Under the pieces are notes generated by a model. That model saw only the letters and a program-made list of their open reading frames with translations. It searched no databases and was not told where the DNA came from. A DNA stretch of 64,000 bases from Tychonema sp. LEGE 07203. GTDB lineage: Bacteria > Cyanobacteriota > Cyanobacteriia > Cyanobacteriales > Microcoleaceae. Shown one piece after another: positions 46,301-55,913 of the stretch; the first letter of the stretch is position 1; the number at the start of each line of letters is the position of its first letter. The translations under genes and the position numbers were made by a program. The DNA lies in contig NZ_JADEXD010000004.1 of NCBI RefSeq assembly GCF_015207285.1, positions 20,902 through 84,901 on the forward strand, read 5' to 3'.

Positions 46301-46374
46301 GTTGTCGATAGCAACCGATATTGCGACTGATTTTTGTTGTTCCGCGACTTCCCGAACTCTGCAATATTTGCCAC
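43324..46374 (-). CDS. Membrane hybrid histidine kinase
   Basis: 1016 aa. A MASE-like membrane region of about five helices (about 20-165) and another helix (about 190-210) precede an extracytoplasmic Cache-like sensor (about 215-430) closed by a helix near 475. Then come a linker/HAMP-like part, HisKA with [15 protein letters not shown], ATPase box [10 protein letters not shown], a receiver with [14 protein letters not shown], and a short helical C-terminus resembling an Hpt remnant. The start is GTG with AAGGAG 6 bases away. It senses an external cue and relays phosphate inside its own chain. It is second of three kinase genes on this strand. Confidence 0.85.
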   Translation of the reverse strand: MANIAEFGKSRNNKNQSQYRLLSTTVLLSLLLAGYAGNYFKIPIILHIDWLFGSIFVMLVVRLYGFGWGAIAAAISSFYTILLWHHPYGFILYTLEAIFVGWGLRHRSSNLLLLDVFYWGIIGFPLLWLLYAVVGEIPPQTVLLISFKNPVNQICNSLIASLILTHTPITKWLRVNTIETHAFEQTLLNLLVAFVLLPALVLTVWNCQDATSVQEKNVLVHLEDTRQNISSDLLNWHKQSLEKMQSLAFSVQDRNPSDRSQIQEKIKIAQQTISEFRHLYITNTDGKIVNSTQDKNVTENAAQLDNFPFPALLKAKQPILSEVMAISNAPTIFQTVPILQGDSLVGQIVAEIDVNTVKQRWLESQIPSTSRSTRLVSLLDIQDRVIASTRDELKVGQPFDRDKNGEIYPIDRNTHIWIPNIPKMAKVVRWRKSFYVYKSAIGGNLPWIMAIEEANAPHLAALDGIYTKSFAILMAIAILAPVLAKYISSSLVKPLLQLANLTSNLPDKLTEQQSLQIPASSITEINTLSSNFQLMAIALQDKFQEIQQASLELQQAKETADSANAAKSEFLANMSHELRTPLNGVLGYAQILKRSEPLTQKGQNGIDIIYQCGSHLLNLINDVLELAKIEARKLELHPTALHLPSLLQSVVEINRIRAEEKGIIFDFQVDEKLPIGVCVDEKRLRQVLINLLGNAIKFTEIGSVTFKIESIAPKIRFQIKDTGVGMTPEQIQKIFLPFEQVGDTKKQAEGTGLGLAITHKIIELMQSKIDVQSVLGEGSTFSFELELPEAKNWAASSRVMPQGAIEGYAGSKCKILVIDDRWENRSVLVNLLEPIGFEILEANNGQEGIEGALKFSPDLIITDLAMPVMDGFEFLEKVRSSPQLHNQIVIVSSASVFEIDRHKSLDAGGNDFLPKPVQAEILLELLQKYLQLDWIYQANNPQKQNPQLAPDRMQPPEPAILHQLLELAEDGELDGIIEIAGQIQDTNTAAFTRELIRLAEACQLKQLRAFIQHYLP

Positions 46375-46624
46375 AACAGTCTCCTTGATTAAGGTTAAAA
46401 TTACGCAAGTCAGATTTAGACTTAGTTCCAGTTATGCTCGAATGATAATTTTGATACTCCCCACCGCACTGTTGTTTATTCTGCGTGCAGCAACGGCTAC
46501 AACGCGATCGGACATTTTCAAATACCCAAAAATTGCTATTATTACCTCTTCCTCAAGCTGAACCGCCTCCTGCTATACATCGGCTGGGAGACGGCAGTCT
46601 GTGGGATGCAGATTGCTGTTGATT
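46375..46624. other. Gap between kinase genes, nothing recognised
   Basis: 250 bases. A 75-codon frame on the plus strand (46334-46561) overlaps the hybrid kinase's start and is not supported. The gap has no terminator, so co-transcription with the upstream kinase is possible. Confidence 0.4.
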
Positions 46625-49600
46625 TTAAGTTGAGCGGGGAGTCGATCGCCCGATCGGGAGCTGCATCTTAAAAATTGTGCCTTGCCCTAACTCAGAATCG
46701 ACCTCAATTGTACCCCCATGAGTCTCTTCGACAATCTGGCGGGCGATCGCCAATCCCAACCCAGTGCCTTTTCCTACCGACTTCGTTGTGAACAAATAAT
46801 CAAAAATCCGCTGTTTGACTTCTGCTGTCATCCCCGCGCCGTTATCGGCAATTGTAATTTTGATGTGGCGATCGTCCAACATACTGGTACGAACCGCGAT
46901 CCTATTGGGATTGGCTTCTATTTCCGCAAAACTGCGTCCTTGACTTGACTCTTCTAAGGCATCGATCGCATTTGCTAGCAAATTCATAAAAACTTGGTTG
47001 AGTTGACCGGGAAAGCATTCAATTTTCGGTAGATTCTCGTAGTCTGTGACAACTTCGATCGCCGGACGGTGTTGGTTAGCTTTCAGCCGGTGGCGCAGAA
47101 TTAACAAGGTGCTATCGATCCCTTCCTGGATATCAAACCGAACTTTGTAATCTTTATCAGCTCTGGAGAAGGTGCGGAGGCTGGTGCTGATTCCCCGAAT
47201 GCGATCGCACCCCACTTTCATCGATGACAGCATCTTGGGCAAATCTTCTAAGGCATACTCTAAATCAATCTTATCAGCATCTTCTTCGATTTTGTCGCCC
47301 GGATCTGGCAGTTTTTCTTGATATAATTTCAAGTGGTTGATTACATCTTTGATGGTAGTCGTTGCTTCATCAATATTGCCGCTGATAAAGCCGACAGGAT
47401 TGTTGATTTCGTGGGCGACTCCGGCGACGAGATTGCCCAAAGCAGACATTTTTTCGCTTTGCACTACCTGTAACTGTGCTTGCTGCAAGTCAACGAGCGA
47501 TCGTTCTAATTTTTGTGAATAAGCCTGAGATTGTTGGTACAAGCGGGCATTTTCTAGAGAGATCGCCGCTTGGGCGCACAACATTTGGATAACTTGAGTG
47601 CGTTTTTCAGTAAATGCCCCAATTGTCAAGTTATTTTCTAAATACAGCAACCCGATTAACTTACCCTGATGTAAAATCGGCGCACACAGCACGCTTTTGG
47701 GATTTTTTTCCATCAAATATTGGTCTGCCATAAAATCGCTTCGTGCTGCTGCATTATCCAAAACAACAGTTTTTAAAGTGTGCTTAACATAGTTGACCAC
47801 AGCAGCAGGAACCGCCTCATTCAATGACAGCGGTACAGATATTGATATCGTATTTTCCTTGAAAATGGCTACAGTTTCGACCGCAAAATTTCCATCTTTA
47901 ACCAATAGTAAAACAGCTTTTTTTGCCCCGGTATTTTGTATAACCACCGACATCAATGCAGCCAGCAATTTTTCTAATACTATTTCCCTCGATAAAGCTT
48001 GTAATGCCTTAAAAACAGCAAGGAAATCGAAGGCTTCGGAAATATTGTTTCCAGCTTCCGAGGTTTGAAATGTTTGATGTATGATTGAAGATTTATCGAT
48101 TGTTTGAAAGCAAATGTCGCTGAAAGCCGAACGATTTTGTTTTGCCTGCAATATGGGAGCCAGAAGTTGGGGATACCGCTTTTCTAAATCATCAATTTTG
48201 GCTTTTGCACCCCATTTTGCATAACAGTAGTAGGCTTCTTGCATATAGACACTCGCCAGTTTCTCTTTGCCCCAATCGAGGTAGAATTTAGCGGCGAGTT
48301 CGTTGGCTAAGGCTTCTTCTTGGATGTATTCGTTAGCTTTGGCTCCCGAAATTGCCTTGTCGTAAAACTCTATCGCTACGGCTTTTTGTCCTAAAAATCG
48401 ACATTTTTCCGCCTCCACCAAATCAAACTTATGTTGATAATTCATAGGAGCATGGTGGGCCCAGAACTCTAACTGCGTTTGGTTCTGTTCTACCCGCTGT
48501 AATGCTTCTGCTGTCTCATCTGACGGTTGACTCAACAATGCTATAGCAATTAGAGAATCATAGAGATAAAATGCAGCTTCACCGACTGTTCCCGCAACAG
48601 CCATTAAATAGCGTCTGGCACAGAGTGCATGGTTGTTAGCTTCCTCAACTTCCCCAAACAAAAAGCAAAGAGTCAGCTTATACAAATAGAAGTTATACAA
48701 CCCAAACAAATCGTTGCCAGACAGCAGCAGGGGTAGAAACTCTGTCTCTTGAATGGCTTTCCCAGACAACATAGTAGGGTGTTCCGTAAAACCCAGCAAA
48801 TTTAAAATAGATTGCCAACATATCCGGCAGTAATTGGCTGCGATCGATTGGTTCAATTGCATTAACTCACTGCAGTAGTTGTGAGTATCCTGCTCTAAGG
48901 TAGCAAGGGGCTGACCGCACCAAAAAGAATTGTAACAAAAAATGTTAGCATTATGTCCGACAAACTCCAGGTTTCCGACTTCTAAGGCAGTCCTGTAACC
49001 ATCACTCAAGAGTGGTAAGCTCTCTTTGATGTGATATTTACGGCTCGTGATAGACATTCCTAACACCAATAACACTTCAGGTTTAGTAGTTTTAGCATCC
49101 AGTTTTAAGACGACTTGGAGTGCTAATTCACCAAACTGTGCTGCTGTATTTACATCTTGCAATAGATTACACAAAATGATGCCGTAGCAAGCATAGCTAA
49201 GACCTGAAGCAGCTATGTTTCCGTATCGGATGGATAGTTTGACTGACAAGGAAATCACTAAGGGAAATAAGGGAGATCCAGAGGCGTAAGTTACTGACAT
49301 GATGCTGCTGGCAATCTGGATAATTGCGAGCTTTTTCGCATCTTTCATCACAGGTAGGTTGACAAAATCTTCAATTTTTCGGTCTCCAATGAGTTCCCCA
49401 ATCTCTTGGATTGCCTGTTGAATATCTGTCGGTGCGGGTATTTCTGGAAAAGTTACGCCAAGCTGTTGCAGGACTTGTTGGGCGATCGCAATGGCTTCGC
49501 TAAATTTAACCTGGGATATCTTAGATTGAATTCTAATTCGGCAAACATTGATTGTTTCTAGTAAGGATCGCGCCTGTTGGGTGACAATATCGCTCAACTG

Positions 49601-52093
49601 TTCCATTTCTTCAAACTCACCGCACAAAGCAGCGACTTCCGCTGCTGATTCATGCAGGGCGAGGGTAATTTCATACTGATTTTGCCAAGCATTTTCACTC
49701 AATATTGATAATCCCGCTGCGGCATATTCGCGAGCCGCTTGATAGGCGGTGGCTGCTCTGGCTTTGCGACAGGCAGTAAGATTTAGCTGTGCTAATTCAT
49801 CTCGTTCTGTTGGTTGGGAAATCAGAGATATTCCGTAGTTTAATTGATTGACGAGTTCAAAAATGTATTCTTCTCTAGATTCAGGGGAAATTTGTTTCAA
49901 GATCAGTTGTCCTATCTGGTAGTGGGTAATTTGTTTTTGGTTTTCAGGAATCAGAGAATAAGCGGCTTGTTGGACGCGATCGTGTAAAAATTTGTAATTC
50001 AGTGTTTGATGTGGCGCGGTTGGCTCTAAATCGCTTTCTCCCAAATAGAATTTGTAAATTTCACTTTGGGGCAAAATAAGTCCTTCCTGCAATGCTTTCC
50101 ACAGTGTAGCGGCCGCTTCTACTTCGGTTTTTTCAGAAACAATCGCCAAGGTGCTCAAATCAAACTGATTCCCCACACAAGCCGCCAACTTCAAAATATC
50201 TTGAGTCGCCGGCGGCAACTTTTGCAACTGCAACGCCATAAACTCCACCACATCCTCCGTCAATGCCGCTTCCCGAACCCGAACAATATCGCACTGCCAG
50301 TGTCCGGCTTTCCAGTTAAACTCAATCAACGCATCCTGATGCAGTGCTTTGAGAAACTGCGTCGCAAAAAATGGATTTCCCTGGGTTTTTTGTGCCACTA
50401 AATCAGTCAACGGTACTGCCAAATTTGGAGGGCAATTGAGGGTATCAGCTACCAAATAATTTAGACTTTCTGAACTCAAGGGTTCCAGAGTAATAGTATT
50501 AACAGTTGCCCCGGCTTTGACTGCTGCATCCAGTGTCAGCATCAACGGATGTGCAGGGGAGACTTCATTATCTCGGTAAGCACCAATTACTAATAAATAG
50601 CTCGTTTCCGACTCGGACATCAACAGTTGCATTAACTGTAGGGATGCGAAATCTGCCCACTGCAAGTCATCCAAAAACATCACCAGCGGATGCTCTGGTT
50701 TTGCGAACACTTGAATAAATTTTTGAAATAATAAATTAAACCGATTCTGTGCCGCAGTTCCTGATAGTTCTACTGCGGGCGGTTGCGGCCCAATAATTTT
50801 TTGTAGTTCGGGTATTACTTCAATAATGACTTGCCCGTTTTCGCCTATTGCTTGCAGTATTTTAGCTTGCCATTTTTCTAAATTATAGTCACTTTCGCTG
50901 AGCAATTGTCCCGTTAAGTCGCGAAAGGCTTGCACAAAAGCTGAGAAGGGAATATTGCGGTTGAATTGGTCGAATTTGCCTTTGATGAAATAGCCGCGCT
51001 GCCGCACAATTGGTTTGTGAATTTCATTGACAATTGCAGTTTTCCCAATTCCCGAAAAACCAGCTACTAACATCATTTCGACCCCCCTATTTCCCTCCTT
51101 GCTAAGGGGCGATGAAAAGGGGGCCGCAACGCGCTCAAATGCCGAGAGCAGGGTTTCTACTTCGGTTTGGCGGCCGTATAATTTCTCTGGTATGCTAAAC
51201 CGATCGCACGCATCCCTCTGGGCTAGTTGAAAACCCTCTATTGTACCGCTTTCTTTTAATTGACGCAAACAATTTTCTAAATCAAATTTCAGCCCCAAAG
51301 CACTCTGATAGCGGTGCTCGGCATTCTTCGCCATCAATTTCCTGACAATGGACGACAGTACGGGCGGGATTTGCGGGTTGATTTCGTGCAGTGACGGCGG
51401 TTGCTTGGCAATATGAGAGTGTACCAATTCCATCGCATCCTCGGATTGAAATGGCAATTCTCCCGCCAGCAATTCGTAAAAAGTCACGCCCAAAGAGTAA
51501 AAATCTGTCCGGTAGTCAATGCCGCGATTCATCCTGCCGGTTTGTTCGGGAGACAAATAGCCGAGGGTGCCTTCGATTTGGTTAAAATTTTGTAGGGTTT
51601 GAGTTTCTCTTGGCAGCAAAGATGCGATGCTAAAGTCAATCAGTTTGACTTGTTTTGTTTCGGGGTTAATTAAAATATTGGCGGGTTTAATGTCTTTGTG
51701 AATTATCCGGTGGCGGTAGAGTATATCTAATGTATTGCTGATGTCGATCGCCATTTGCAAAAAATCAATTAAATTGGGTGGAGTTTCTGCTTGTTGAGTC
51801 CATTCTTTCAGGGAAATTCCCCCGAAGTCTTCCATTATTAGCGCATAGCTGTTTTGGTAAGATTCTAGGCTGTAGGTGGCGATGATTCCGGGCAAATCGA
51901 GGTTTTTGGCAATGGTATATTGATTGCGAAACTGCACGAGTTCGCTGAAGCTGGGATACTCGCTGTGCAAGACTTTGATGGCGACTGTCTGTTTGTCGCA
52001 CAAGCGAACTCCGCGATAAACTAGGGTGCGATTGCCCGCATAAATGCGATCGAGAATTTGATAACCTGTCAGTGTAAAATTTAGAAAATCCAT
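46625..52093 (-). CDS. Ser/Thr kinase-AAA-GAF-histidine kinase
   Basis: 1822-aa multidomain kinase of the type found in filamentous cyanobacteria. The Ser/Thr kinase is at the N-terminus (about 1-270): VAIKVLH, then [16 protein letters not shown] and the DFS motif. An AAA/NACHT-like ATPase follows (about 310-700; Walker [14 protein letters not shown]), then a long helical TPR-like region (about 700-1350), a GAF domain (about 1400-1530) and a histidine kinase (H-box [19 protein letters not shown] box [20 protein letters not shown]). The gene family is linked to stress and development, but the signal here is unknown. It joins two phospho-chemistries in one protein. It heads the three-kinase cluster. 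Confidence 0.85.
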   Translation of the reverse strand: MDFLNFTLTGYQILDRIYAGNRTLVYRGVRLCDKQTVAIKVLHSEYPSFSELVQFRNQYTIAKNLDLPGIIATYSLESYQNSYALIMEDFGGISLKEWTQQAETPPNLIDFLQMAIDISNTLDILYRHRIIHKDIKPANILINPETKQVKLIDFSIASLLPRETQTLQNFNQIEGTLGYLSPEQTGRMNRGIDYRTDFYSLGVTFYELLAGELPFQSEDAMELVHSHIAKQPPSLHEINPQIPPVLSSIVRKLMAKNAEHRYQSALGLKFDLENCLRQLKESGTIEGFQLAQRDACDRFSIPEKLYGRQTEVETLLSAFERVAAPFSSPLSKEGNRGVEMMLVAGFSGIGKTAIVNEIHKPIVRQRGYFIKGKFDQFNRNIPFSAFVQAFRDLTGQLLSESDYNLEKWQAKILQAIGENGQVIIEVIPELQKIIGPQPPAVELSGTAAQNRFNLLFQKFIQVFAKPEHPLVMFLDDLQWADFASLQLMQLLMSESETSYLLVIGAYRDNEVSPAHPLMLTLDAAVKAGATVNTITLEPLSSESLNYLVADTLNCPPNLAVPLTDLVAQKTQGNPFFATQFLKALHQDALIEFNWKAGHWQCDIVRVREAALTEDVVEFMALQLQKLPPATQDILKLAACVGNQFDLSTLAIVSEKTEVEAAATLWKALQEGLILPQSEIYKFYLGESDLEPTAPHQTLNYKFLHDRVQQAAYSLIPENQKQITHYQIGQLILKQISPESREEYIFELVNQLNYGISLISQPTERDELAQLNLTACRKARAATAYQAAREYAAAGLSILSENAWQNQYEITLALHESAAEVAALCGEFEEMEQLSDIVTQQARSLLETINVCRIRIQSKISQVKFSEAIAIAQQVLQQLGVTFPEIPAPTDIQQAIQEIGELIGDRKIEDFVNLPVMKDAKKLAIIQIASSIMSVTYASGSPLFPLVISLSVKLSIRYGNIAASGLSYACYGIILCNLLQDVNTAAQFGELALQVVLKLDAKTTKPEVLLVLGMSITSRKYHIKESLPLLSDGYRTALEVGNLEFVGHNANIFCYNSFWCGQPLATLEQDTHNYCSELMQLNQSIAANYCRICWQSILNLLGFTEHPTMLSGKAIQETEFLPLLLSGNDLFGLYNFYLYKLTLCFLFGEVEEANNHALCARRYLMAVAGTVGEAAFYLYDSLIAIALLSQPSDETAEALQRVEQNQTQLEFWAHHAPMNYQHKFDLVEAEKCRFLGQKAVAIEFYDKAISGAKANEYIQEEALANELAAKFYLDWGKEKLASVYMQEAYYCYAKWGAKAKIDDLEKRYPQLLAPILQAKQNRSAFSDICFQTIDKSSIIHQTFQTSEAGNNISEAFDFLAVFKALQALSREIVLEKLLAALMSVVIQNTGAKKAVLLLVKDGNFAVETVAIFKENTISISVPLSLNEAVPAAVVNYVKHTLKTVVLDNAAARSDFMADQYLMEKNPKSVLCAPILHQGKLIGLLYLENNLTIGAFTEKRTQVIQMLCAQAAISLENARLYQQSQAYSQKLERSLVDLQQAQLQVVQSEKMSALGNLVAGVAHEINNPVGFISGNIDEATTTIKDVINHLKLYQEKLPDPGDKIEEDADKIDLEYALEDLPKMLSSMKVGCDRIRGISTSLRTFSRADKDYKVRFDIQEGIDSTLLILRHRLKANQHRPAIEVVTDYENLPKIECFPGQLNQVFMNLLANAIDALEESSQGRSFAEIEANPNRIAVRTSMLDDRHIKITIADNGAGMTAEVKQRIFDYLFTTKSVGKGTGLGLAIARQIVEETHGGTIEVDSELGQGTIFKMQLPIGRSTPRST

Positions 52094-52263
52094 AGTTTTT
52101 GCGATAATTTACCTTTTTTTTAGGCTATTTCTAGCTTAACAGCAGTAAATATAGTTGCTACTTCAGCGATTGTTAAGTATAGTAAATCTGACAGAGATCG
52201 CGCAACACTTGTGATTTAGATCACAATTCAGACATTTTTAAAACTATCGAAATTTTATTTTAA

Positions 52264-52671
52264 TTAAAAACTAAATAGCCCGATCCATATTGGAATAGCG
52301 AACAATAACGTAACGCAGCCGATGCCGATCGCACTTACGGCTAATTGGCGATCGAGATTGAAAACTTCTGCCAGCAAAGTAGCACCAAAAGCCGGAGACA
52401 TTGCCATTTTCCGCACTAGCGAAAGTCGCGGCGCGCCCGCCATGCCAACAAACGTTAAACCCGTGCCAATTACCAAAGGAATCAACAGCATTTTAATCGC
52501 CAGACAAGCTACCACTTGTTTGAGATTGTGCCAAGAATTCAACTCGCTCAACTGCATTCCGATCGCAATCAAAGATCGACTAATTACAGCCCAAACACCT
52601 GTTGTTAACAATGTTTTGAGCAGCACGGGCGGGACAACCCACTGATTGTGCGATCGTTTTTTAACATACAA
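52264..52671 (-). pseudogene. Truncated AEC-family permease (C-terminal part)
   Basis: 135-aa frame. Residues from about 20 match the last third of auxin-efflux-carrier/malonate permeases (ALLTTGVWAVIS-like helices, then SPAFGATLLAEVF). A full protein has about 300 residues, so the first half is missing. The first about 20 residues (YVKKRSHNQWVVPP) come from a dispersed repeat, CGATCGTTTTTTAACATACA, shared with the MITE-like element at 12052. The start would be TTG. The fragment is unlikely to transport anything. Confidence 0.65.
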
Positions 52672-53096
52672 TTTAAATGCCGTAACAGCTGATGGGGATT
52701 GCCCTACAAAAACTAAGTATTAATGCTTGTTTTAACTGTTCAGATAATTTTCGATACAGGCCTTGACATTGACGGAAGCGCGTGTCAGGCAATTTTCCAA
52801 AGATGAGCAAGAAGGGACATTTTTTGAAGTGGGAGACTGCATTATTAGCGTGTATGCTAAGAATGAGTATTTCACAGTAGGAAAGTAGGATTTAGGGTGG
52901 GTATTTACGCACCTTACCGCTATAATCCAATAGGATTAAGTTAGCCATAATGTCATTGCGCTTCGGGAGAGCAATCGCAGAGGCTATGAGGTGCGCGCTG
53001 AGCAATTACCTTGTTAACCCAAGCGTATTCGGTTAAATGGCTGATTGAAATGAACCGCAAAGGCGTAGTCGATGCTAACCAATCAGGTAAAAAAAT
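52672..53096. other. Gap with a 41-codon frame of coding character
   Basis: 425 bases. A TTG-started frame at 52763-52888 (plus) encodes about 41 aa with a coherent sense (ARVRQFSKDEQEGTFFEVGD then VYAKNEYFTVGK). It could be the end of a decayed gene; I do not recognise it. The rest shows no feature. Confidence 0.25.
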
Positions 53097-53441
53097 ATGG
53101 ATACACCACCACTGCCACAACCCCAACTCGATCGCACACCGATCGATTTCGATCAATACGCAGCCTACACACCAGAAAAACTAGAACTGTGGGATGGTTT
53201 CTATAACTATGGAGGGCAAGACTTGACAGGTTTTTATCTTGCAGTATTGGCAAATATGGGGTTACGGAAAGCTGTGCGCCATGTACCGCTTTCACTATGG
53301 CTACAGGCAATTCAAGAGTTAGCTTTGCAAAATCCTAAACTCAATTTTGATACTGAGATTGGGGAAGCTATGCTCAACCGCTTGAATCGAGGATTGGAAG
53401 ATTTGCAAGCAGTTGCGGAGTATTTGGAAGAAGAAGGTTAA
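53097..53441 (+). CDS. Small acidic protein, unknown
   Basis: 114 aa, acidic, no membrane segment. The start is DTPPLPQPQLDRTPIDFDQY, followed by YTPEKLELWDGFYNYGG. The latter resembles the opening hairpin of Uma2 nucleases (KxELxxG), but no catalytic residues follow. The second half is helical. It may be a relic or a partner of Uma2-type genes; another Uma2 gene is at 55141. No strong ribosome site. Confidence 0.4.
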   Translation: MDTPPLPQPQLDRTPIDFDQYAAYTPEKLELWDGFYNYGGQDLTGFYLAVLANMGLRKAVRHVPLSLWLQAIQELALQNPKLNFDTEIGEAMLNRLNRGLEDLQAVAEYLEEEG

Positions 53442-53492
53442 TTGCGATCGGTACAAACAGCAAAAACGAAACGCTATTCGTTTATTGTATCA

Positions 53493-53549
53493 GGTGCGTC
53501 GCTGTAAGATTATCGATATTTCTTTAGATATTTTTCATGGCGACGCACC
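53493..53549. terminator. Inverted repeat between convergent genes
   Basis: GGTGCGTCGC (53493-53502) and GCGACGCACC (53540-53549) form a perfect 10-bp stem with a 37-base loop. It lies between the small protein at 53097 and the exonuclease at 53557, so it may serve both. T-runs are modest. Confidence 0.5.
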
Positions 53550-53556
53550 CTACGAC

Positions 53557-54849
53557 TCAAAACGGAATTTCCTCATCTTCATCTTCCACAGTCTTCGCAG
53601 TCATCCGCCAACTGGTAATATAATCAATTTTCACATCAATTTTGTTAATCGCATCCCCTAACCGCTTTTGGATGTATGGAGTCAGCGTCACCATAAAATC
53701 TAACTCAACTCCCGCAGATAGCGCCAGTTTTGCCAAGCTAGCAAAATCTACCTTCAAAATCGAAGAACTAGATAACTTAAAATGAGGAGTATTGCCCTTA
53801 TTTTGCACCAACATTGCTTTTTTGATCCGCTCTTTCAGATGCTCAACTTCTGAATCCAGCAGCTTCCATTCAGGCAAAATTTCTTTGTACCTTTCCCCCA
53901 AGCCTGTTAAATCCTCAGTCTCCGGTTGCGGCACAACTTTCTTAGTAGATTTACGCCGCTGCTGTATAATAGAATTCAACCGCCAACTAGCAATATCTTC
54001 AACTGCCAAAGATGGATCGGCGATGACTTCCCCTAACTGTTTTTGAATTTCTTTAGTCAGCGTCACCGGAAAATTTAACTCAATTCCCTCAGTTTGCGTC
54101 AGTCTCGCCAGCGTCATAAAATCAACTTTCATCGCTATCGAACTGGAAAGCTGAAAATAAGCACTATCTTTGAGATTTTGCGCCAGCATCCCCGCTTTAA
54201 ATCGTTCCTTGACTTCAGCAATTTCTGAATCTAGCGGTTTCCACTGAGCTTCTATTCGCTGATATTTTTCCCCCAATGCTGTCAAGTTTTCTGTGGCGGG
54301 ATCTGGGTAACACTCCTCCACGATTTCTAGCAGGCGGCGATGCACTTTCGCTAAATAAACCGCGTCCATTTTGGCATATTCTAGCTGCTTTTGAGTCAGG
54401 GGACGGCTTGCCCAGTTGCCGCTTTGTTCTGTTTTATCTACATAAGCAATGCCGCAAAGCGTTTCGATTAATGTTTTGAGCTGTCGGTTGGGTAATGGCA
54501 GAATGTAAGCTGGAATCTTTCTCGCCATTTGCAACGTGCAAGTGACATTTTGAGCGTCGTCATTGCCCAGAAATCTGATGTCATAGCTGGCGTTGTGCAA
54601 AACTTTTTCAATATTTGGATTTACCATGATTTGGCTGATGAAATTTTTTGCCAATTCAGGTTTATCTAAAACATCTAGTAAAAACGTGGCATCTCCTGTC
54701 GCATCGGTGGAGTCTGCTAACACTTGAATCAGAGATAATCTGGGGTTGGATTTATAGTCTGCTATTTCTGTGTCAACCCACAGTATTTTAGCTGGCGAAA
54801 ATTTAGCGATGAGTGATTTGATGTCGTTTTCTGCTATTAAATAAGGCAT
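53557..54849 (-). CDS. RNase D-type 3'-5' exonuclease with duplicated module
   Basis: 430 aa. The N-terminal DEDDy nuclease (about 1-190) has Exo I WVDTEIAD, Exo II LHNASYDIRFL and Exo III YAKMDAVYL. It removes 3' nucleotides from RNA (or DNA). After it come two copies of an about 115-residue module: the first starts ALGEKYQRIEAQWKPLDSEI, the second GLGERYKEILPEWKLLDSEV, each with a SSSIxxKVDFxxLAxL block and TSWRxx end. The normal RNase D has one HRDC-type domain, so the tandem pair is unusual. A disordered link with RRKSTKKV separates the copies. Confidence 0.75.
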   Translation of the reverse strand: MPYLIAENDIKSLIAKFSPAKILWVDTEIADYKSNPRLSLIQVLADSTDATGDATFLLDVLDKPELAKNFISQIMVNPNIEKVLHNASYDIRFLGNDDAQNVTCTLQMARKIPAYILPLPNRQLKTLIETLCGIAYVDKTEQSGNWASRPLTQKQLEYAKMDAVYLAKVHRRLLEIVEECYPDPATENLTALGEKYQRIEAQWKPLDSEIAEVKERFKAGMLAQNLKDSAYFQLSSSIAMKVDFMTLARLTQTEGIELNFPVTLTKEIQKQLGEVIADPSLAVEDIASWRLNSIIQQRRKSTKKVVPQPETEDLTGLGERYKEILPEWKLLDSEVEHLKERIKKAMLVQNKGNTPHFKLSSSSILKVDFASLAKLALSAGVELDFMVTLTPYIQKRLGDAINKIDVKIDYITSWRMTAKTVEDEDEEIPF

Positions 54850-54943
54850 TTTTACAGACTTTTGCTATTAAATTTAGACTTATATTATGCTATAGCAATT
54901 ATCGGAGCAATTGTCAACGATTAAAGTGCCGGACACAGGTAAA

Positions 54944-55116
54944 CCTCAGAAACCCGGTTTCTTTCTCGATTTCTCGTTACTAAATACAAAACTCGCAGAA
55001 ACCGGGTTTCTAGCTTCTAGTTAAACTAGAGACGCATATACCTCAGAAACCCGGTTTCTTCTTAGATTTCTCGTTACTCAACACAAAACTCGTAGAAACC
55101 GGGTTTCTCGCCTCCA
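54944..55116. repeat. Two tandem copies of a 97-bp hairpin repeat
   Basis: Copies at 54944-55022 and 55041-55116 read CTCAGAAACCCGGTTTCTT, GATTTCTCGTTACT, ACAAAACTCG and AGAAACCGGGTTTCT. Each is an inverted repeat of GAAACCCGGTTTC around a 50-bp loop. It fills the gap between the Uma2 and RNase D genes. Confidence 0.7.
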
Positions 55117-55140
55117 GTTTAAAAAAAGAATGCGATCGCA

Positions 55141-55797
55141 CTATTGAGGATTCCCGCGAACTTCCTCTAAGAACCAGTTGCCTACTTCTGTATTGTCCGT
55201 CTGGCGACTGCGGCGCAAACCTTCCTCTAATAAAGTAACTTTTAGCCCCGGCAAAACTTGAGATTCCGTCAGACGTTCGCTTCCACGGTTAGCAATTATT
55301 TTGAAAGCAATAACTTGCGCTTTTTGTACGTCTACTACCCAATACTCAGACACTCCTAATTCTTCATAAATCATTCTTTTTGTTCCCAAATCGTCAACAA
55401 GAGAACTGTCGGCAATTTCAATTGCTAAATCTGGGGAAACTGCGCTATCTAAATTCACTACCGAACTGCCGCGAGGTGCCATTAGTACCCGGTCTCCGAT
55501 GTAGTAAGAAGCATCAGGTTGAGCGCCTCTGACACCTGTTTTGGCGTAGCTACAGTTGACCAGCAGTCTCATTTTTATACCTTTAGCAATGCCAAATAAA
55601 TTGATTAAGATGACGATAATTCCGTTGTCATCAGCATGATCTGCCCCGACTGCTGCCATTTCAATCCTCAACTGTCCGTTGTAGTAGTAGCATTTTGCTC
55701 GATCGTACTCCGGCTGTTTAATAATTTCTATATATTCATCCCAAGTCGCTGTAACCCAGGTATCAGTTAGTAGTTTGGTTTGGAGTTGACTCATCAT
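55141..55797 (-). CDS. Uma2-family (DUF820) putative nuclease
   Basis: 218 aa of the Uma2 fold, a PD-(D/E)XK nuclease-like family expanded in cyanobacteria. Core motifs are PDASYYIGD, then SPDLAIEIADSS (D...E) and LGVSEYWVVDVQKAQV. Function in vivo is unknown; DNA cleavage is inferred from the fold. A longer C-tail (GLRRSRQTDNTEVGNWFL) extends past the usual end. It is transcribed toward the hairpin repeats. Confidence 0.8.
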   Translation of the reverse strand: MMSQLQTKLLTDTWVTATWDEYIEIIKQPEYDRAKCYYYNGQLRIEMAAVGADHADDNGIIVILINLFGIAKGIKMRLLVNCSYAKTGVRGAQPDASYYIGDRVLMAPRGSSVVNLDSAVSPDLAIEIADSSLVDDLGTKRMIYEELGVSEYWVVDVQKAQVIAFKIIANRGSERLTESQVLPGLKVTLLEEGLRRSRQTDNTEVGNWFLEEVRGNPQ

Positions 55798-55913
55798 TAC
55801 CTCACCGGAAAAAATATTTGACTTTTGAGGGAAAACTTCTGAGTAGGGGCGATCGCACTTTTAGCATTCAACAGCAGTAAGGTGCACCGCAGCGCACCCT
55901 ACAAACTATTAAC

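Noticed and set aside
46334..46561. Plus-strand frame between kinase genes
   Set aside because: Overlaps the start of the hybrid kinase gene in antisense; no family or start signal.
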